From positions 62,001-126,000 of the forward strand of contig NZ_JAKFZS010000015.1 in the NCBI RefSeq assembly GCF_021654285.1: a stretch of 64,000 nt of DNA, given 5' to 3'. Made by a program: the position numbers and the translations under genes. A model generated the notes under the pieces. The model was not told where the DNA came from. It was given only the letters and a program-made list of their open reading frames with translations, and searched no databases. Position 1 is the first letter of the stretch. Each line of letters begins with the position of its first letter. Positions 60,403 through 64,000 of the stretch are shown piece by piece. Origin of the DNA: Pseudoalteromonas luteoviolacea (GTDB lineage Bacteria; Pseudomonadota; Gammaproteobacteria; Enterobacterales; Alteromonadaceae).

Positions 60403-62367
60403 GTGCGGTTAATTTTCAGTTCAATCGTTTTGGGGTTACTTACTGGATGTGGTGGAGGTTCTTCGAACGATAATAAAAATACAACCCCTTCAGTTGCAGC
60501 AGCTAATAACTCATCTACAAATAGTTCGTCGACCAGTAGCTCTTCGATAAATTGGGCTCCAATATTCAACACCGATAAAAAATGGTCGGTTATCGCAAAT
60601 ACTGAAACAAGCAAGGTGTTTACGCTCTCCGATGCTGATGGAGATGAGATTTCAGCTCAAGTAGACAATTTACCTTCTTGGTTATCTTTTTCTTTAGAGG
60701 GGAGTAATCTCACACTGGTTGCTAAACCAAGTATGTCAGAGGTAGGTACTCATTCAATTGCAGTGACTTTGTCAGACGGTGAAAGCTCTGCAAATCACAA
60801 CATTGAAATAACTGTCGAAGATGACTCAGCGCAGCACGCAGAGGACCCAATTGCGATTGATAACGACACTCTAGTCGGTACTTGGTCGAATGCGGATGAA
60901 GGTCTTTTGTTTTATTTTTCTGAAGATAAGTCAGGCCTAGGTAAAATAAAGCAAACTAACTTTGCTTTCTCTTGGAATAATGAAGGTGTCATAGAGCTAC
61001 AAACCAAAGAGGCTGAATGTTTTGTTAATTGCAGTAGCGCAGGCTTCTTATCCATCGAAGTATTTTCGCTAAGTGATGATCAGTTACGCGCCAAGCTCTT
61101 TAAGAGTGAGTCAGAGTACGACTGGATCACTCTCAAGAAGGGGGATGTTAAAGACCTTGAATACAGTGAATATAGTGAGCAAAGACTTGCGGACAATGTA
61201 AATGTTAGTGAGCTAACCACTTCTGAAACACAAAAGTCTAGATTTATTGGTTACTTACATGTTAATTATGGTGACTACAATCAGTGGGTTAGTTTTAATG
61301 AAGAAGCTGATTACAGCGTAACGACTGGTTTTAAATTATTAGATACGCAAGTTAGCGGTGCAACGTCTAGCATTTTGACATTAGATTTCGAGAATCAGGT
61401 TACTCAAAACACAAAAAGTCTGTCGTTCAGGCCACATATTACAGCAACTAAACTGATCGCTGCGGTTGATGATTACGCTGCATTCGAGTTTACTTATCAG
61501 TTCAAACTTGATCCTTATTCATTTGTCTCCAATGATGAAATTGACGATTATGAGGGTTTAGCGGAGGTCTTGGAACCACGTTCTAGCTATAAAATATACA
61601 GAGGCATTACCTTCTTGCCATTTTCAAATCTGTCTGAAAATGCCAAGCATGGTGGCTTTTCTACCACGTGGTTTATAGATTTGGCGTCAGGCGAAAGGTT
61701 CAAAGGAAGTAATGCACGATTGAATATTAATTCAGATAACAGCGTTAATTTACTCTCTAAAAATCTAATTACTGGAGACGAAGAGCCTGTAGAAGTTAGC
61801 TTTGAGAAATCATTTGGTGGCTTAACATACAAAATAGGGGCTTCCAATAAAACAATTAGTTATGCTGAGCTTTATGACAATAGAAAAGCATTTATCTACA
61901 CCCGAACTGATCCTGCAGAAAAGGTTTTTTCAAATGCTTACATAAGTCAGTTTATTGAACTTGATAATGTTACTCAAGATGATTATATGAAATTATTCTC
62001 CTCCGATGACATCCAGTTGAATAATCAAGGCATAGTTGAGATTGTTCATCCCTTAGAAAATGGTAAGGCCATAGTGCTCAGTGATGATGCACAAAGTCCA
62101 AATGGACGATGGAAGTTTGAAGATGATAATAGTATGACCTTGATAACTCCATGTTATGAGGATAGCTTTTCCGAGTGCTTGAACAATGACGGTGATCTGA
62201 CAGTTGTCAATTATAAGTTGATGCAAAAACTTGATGAGGGTTATTGGTTTAAGCAACTTCGTACTGACAAAGAAGTAAGCCCGCAAGGTCTGATTGTTAC
62301 TTCTAATACTGAAAGCCTCGAATTTATGCGTATTTGTGAGGGGACATGTAACTCCATCAGTAACTAA
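60403..62367 (+). CDS. Lipoprotein with cadherin/Ig-like domain
   Basis: A 654-residue probable lipoprotein. The lipobox LLTGC puts the lipidated Cys at residue 16, followed by GGGSSND and a Ser/Asn/Thr-rich linker (about 17-48). Residues about 50-145 resemble a putative-Ig/cadherin-like domain (VFTLSDADGDEISAQV, LPSWLSF, GTHSIAVTLSDG). The remainder, about 500 residues, is unrecognised, acidic and beta-rich in appearance (GTWSNADEGLLFYF) with a few cysteine pairs. The GTG is chosen because AAGGAG lies 6 bases upstream; the ATG two bases earlier hits a stop after three codons. Function unknown. Confidence 0.75.
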   Translation: MRLIFSSIVLGLLTGCGGGSSNDNKNTTPSVAAANNSSTNSSSTSSSSINWAPIFNTDKKWSVIANTETSKVFTLSDADGDEISAQVDNLPSWLSFSLEGSNLTLVAKPSMSEVGTHSIAVTLSDGESSANHNIEITVEDDSAQHAEDPIAIDNDTLVGTWSNADEGLLFYFSEDKSGLGKIKQTNFAFSWNNEGVIELQTKEAECFVNCSSAGFLSIEVFSLSDDQLRAKLFKSESEYDWITLKKGDVKDLEYSEYSEQRLADNVNVSELTTSETQKSRFIGYLHVNYGDYNQWVSFNEEADYSVTTGFKLLDTQVSGATSSILTLDFENQVTQNTKSLSFRPHITATKLIAAVDDYAAFEFTYQFKLDPYSFVSNDEIDDYEGLAEVLEPRSSYKIYRGITFLPFSNLSENAKHGGFSTTWFIDLASGERFKGSNARLNINSDNSVNLLSKNLITGDEEPVEVSFEKSFGGLTYKIGASNKTISYAELYDNRKAFIYTRTDPAEKVFSNAYISQFIELDNVTQDDYMKLFSSDDIQLNNQGIVEIVHPLENGKAIVLSDDAQSPNGRWKFEDDNSMTLITPCYEDSFSECLNNDGDLTVVNYKLMQKLDEGYWFKQLRTDKEVSPQGLIVTSNTESLEFMRICEGTCNSISN

Positions 62368-62375
62368 TCTGTGTC

Positions 62376-62400
62376 AAAGGCAAGCAGTCTGCTTGCCTTT
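62376..62400 (+). terminator. Hairpin after the lipoprotein gene
   Basis: Stem AAAGGCAAGC with GCTTGCCTTT around AGTCT, 8 bases past the stop; only three T residues at the end, so moderate as a terminator. Confidence 0.55.
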
Positions 62401-62555
62401 ACTATGAACAACTATATTTCATCTCTTATTATTAGTTTTTATTTTAAAATAACGCCTTATTTACTCTTTAAATAAGCTTGCAACTAAATGTTCTTGAAGT
62501 ATGAACTAAATACCTGATATAAATAACCTTTCGGCATAATATAATAGGTAACGTC

Positions 62556-63587
62556 ATGTCCAAAAAGGACTTTGTAGGTCATTTACTAACAGAATGTGAT
62601 GTCATGATCCGCTATGCTTCCGGTGAAGGTAAAACCGTGCCGAGTCATATTCCCAATACAATTTATCAGTTACAAAATAAGTATGAGATTAACGAAATTG
62701 ACGGATATAGTTTGCTTTTGGAAAACGAGCTAACTGCTCTAACTAGGTGTCACAAAGAGCTTTCCATTCTGGTATATCCAGCCAAGCCGCTTACCTTAGC
62801 TATCATGGATAAAGAGTCGACTTCAGTAAGTTGGTTGAGGTTTTTGGGGCCCGTAAAGCTGGTTCGCCATATGTCCTTATTAGCGCTTTTCTTTTTAATC
62901 TCTATAATCGCCTTGTCTATTTCTCCTGAAGTAAATCAAAAAACCATCAATGAAGGCTTGTTCAATTCTGAAGGTAGGGTGCTCTTATTGAATCAGCTAT
63001 TTTTACTTTGCTGTGCAGGTCTTGGGGCGAGTTTTGCCTGTTTATATAAGTCACGCAATTTTATTCGATTGTGTAACTATGACCCTAAATTTGACTCAAC
63101 TTATTGGTCTATGGTGATCATGGGCTTCATGGCAGGTTTGATGATTGCGGAATTGATCCCCACACAAGACCTTACTCAAGGCTCTAGTTCATCTATTGGA
63201 GACTTTCATAAACCATTGGCTGCGCTCCTCGGTGGCTTTTCGGCTGATGTTATTTATAGTGTGTTGAGTCGGTTGGTTGAAGTGATTAATCAGCTGATGG
63301 GTAGCACAGATCAAAAAACTAAAGAAAAGGCGAAAGTCACCCTTACTAGGTCTGACTTAGCTGAACAGTTACAGCAGCAAAACAAGGACATTCAGGACTC
63401 TATTTTGCAGAGCCAAAAATTGAACCAGCAGATCCTTAGTGCGCTCTCTACAGAGTTCAAATCAAATGTATTTAATAAAAGTGATTTTCAGTCTTCATTA
63501 CAAGACATCAACCGATCCAGAGCTGGTGAGCTAGATACCCATAACAAGAAGACCGCATCAGAAAAAGAGCCTGTCTTATCAGAGTAG
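62556..63587 (+). CDS. Membrane protein of unknown function
   Basis: A 343-residue protein I do not recognise. A soluble helical N-terminal part (about 1-100) is followed by four hydrophobic segments (about 104-125, 143-165, 184-203 and 217-240, the last reading PLAALLGGFSADVIYSVLSRLV), then a Gln-rich, probably coiled-coil C-terminal tail (about 265-330). No enzymatic motif is visible. It lies 188 bases after the lipoprotein gene and about 110 before a partial secreted-protein gene on the same strand. Confidence 0.65.
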   Translation: MSKKDFVGHLLTECDVMIRYASGEGKTVPSHIPNTIYQLQNKYEINEIDGYSLLLENELTALTRCHKELSILVYPAKPLTLAIMDKESTSVSWLRFLGPVKLVRHMSLLALFFLISIIALSISPEVNQKTINEGLFNSEGRVLLLNQLFLLCCAGLGASFACLYKSRNFIRLCNYDPKFDSTYWSMVIMGFMAGLMIAELIPTQDLTQGSSSSIGDFHKPLAALLGGFSADVIYSVLSRLVEVINQLMGSTDQKTKEKAKVTLTRSDLAEQLQQQNKDIQDSILQSQKLNQQILSALSTEFKSNVFNKSDFQSSLQDINRSRAGELDTHNKKTASEKEPVLSE

Positions 63588-63621
63588 TATTACGCTTTTG
63601 CGTGGGATAGTCAGTCACTTA

Positions 63622-63690
63622 CCGCCCGTAATTTATTGTATATTTCGTAATAAAGGATTACATTTAAGTTGAGATAAATTTTACGGGCGG
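63622..63690 (+). repeat. Long-stem inverted repeat before the last gene
   Basis: CCGCCCGTAA (63622-63631) pairs perfectly with TTACGGGCGG (63681-63690), extended by TTTAT (63632-63636) with ATAAA (63674-63678) across a TT bulge, about 15 bp in all. A small inner hairpin GTAAT/ATTAC lies in the loop. The right arm contains GGGCGG, the only ribosome-binding-like stretch before the putative TTG start at 63696. Confidence 0.7.
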
Positions 63691-63695
63691 CTTAT

Positions 63696-64000
63696 TTGCA
63701 ACGCATATTTTTTTTGATAGTAGTGACTTTGTTTTACTCATTATCTGCATCAGCACTCTCTAAAAAGCAGTTACTAGAGTTTGAGTCATCTGTTGTTTCT
63801 TTTCCATCTCATTTACTTCAAATGGAATCGACTCCCCCGGGCGTTGATAAACTTCTGTGGTTGACGCTCAAAGCTCGGGCAGCTTTTTTCAGGGGAGATA
63901 TCAACACTGCAGCGAAACTTTTTGATTTAGGCAAGCCTGCTGCACAATCTTCACCTTTACAACTTACTTCTGGCTATTGGTTTTTGTATCGAGCTTTTTT
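63696..64000 (+). CDS. Partial secreted protein, TPR-like (3' end outside window)
   Basis: An open frame running off the window end, about 101 residues visible. If it starts at TTG 63696 the protein begins with a signal peptide (hydrophobic FFLIVVTLFYSLSASA, cleavage near residue 20), followed by an alpha-helical region (KKQLLEFESSVVSF, LWLTLKARAAFFRGDINTAAKLFDLG) that looks like a tetratricopeptide-type repeat. Such N-termini occur in periplasmic sensor kinases and diguanylate cyclases as well as plain TPR proteins, so the rest of the gene is needed to name it. No ATG is available near the start. Confidence 0.5.
   Translation, partial: MQRIFFLIVVTLFYSLSASALSKKQLLEFESSVVSFPSHLLQMESTPPGVDKLLWLTLKARAAFFRGDINTAAKLFDLGKPAAQSSPLQLTSGYWFLYRAF

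Overview
The window looks like chromosome of a marine gammaproteobacterium of the order Alteromonadales, most likely Pseudoalteromonas or a close relative. This is inferred from the low-to-moderate GC content, close protein resemblance to E. coli/Shewanella housekeeping genes, gene orders such as metG/apbC, tmk-holB-pilZ-ycfH, yffB-dapE, yfbV/ackA-pta and gltA/sdhCDAB-sucABCD, and accessory families common in marine Alteromonadales (a CLCA_X-type metallopeptidase, a GlyGly-CTERM PKD protein, a DUF3718-like protein, a TonB receptor). No rRNA, tRNA, CRISPR array, prophage or intact transposase was seen.

Layout. 1-5.7 kb: sugar catabolism by the Entner-Doudoroff route: glk (cut by the window edge), a LacI-type regulator, then edd-eda-gap. 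The edd promoter region has two identical 14-bp palindromes placed as repressor operators, and the edd leader can fold into three successive hairpins, the last followed by a T run. This attenuator-like leader is the most interesting non-coding feature seen. 5.9-14 kb: adk, an EAL-domain membrane protein, then tmk-holB-pilZ-ycfH and a PhoD-like phosphatase gene. 14-28.7 kb: signalling genes (a 1239-residue beta-propeller sensor kinase, a 7TMR EAL protein, a GAF-PAS hybrid kinase, a free Hpt protein) mixed with metG, apbC, a metallopeptidase and tapT. 28.8-37.1 kb: alaA, a tightly overlapping minus-strand run (ACT protein, EIIA-like protein, yffB, dapE, M15 peptidase), then ackA-pta and yfbV. 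37.2-48.1 kb: a short PKD protein with a GlyGly-CTERM tail beside a large M4-like metalloprotease with PKD-like repeats, rlmA with an overlapping CbiM-like membrane protein gene, xthA, a duplicated small secreted protein, a TonB-dependent receptor and acylphosphatase. 48.2-59.8 kb: TCA-cycle block, gltA (minus) divergent from sdhCDAB, sucAB and sucCD. 59.8-64 kb: a gene-poor stretch of about 600 bases, a 654-residue lipoprotein, an unrecognised membrane protein and the start of a secreted protein.

How the genes work together. glk, edd, eda and gap move glucose through 6-phosphogluconate and KDPG to pyruvate and on through glyceraldehyde-3-phosphate. ackA-pta links acetyl-CoA to acetate. gltA, sdh and suc form most of the TCA cycle; E3 (lpd) and the remaining cycle enzymes are not in the window. 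Several neighbouring signalling proteins could form a phosphorelay and a c-di-GMP degrading module, but this is inferred from proximity only.

All assignments come from reading the sequence and from knowledge of the families; no database search was run. Start codons were adjusted where a Shine-Dalgarno sequence or family N-terminus pointed to a different codon from the longest reading frame.
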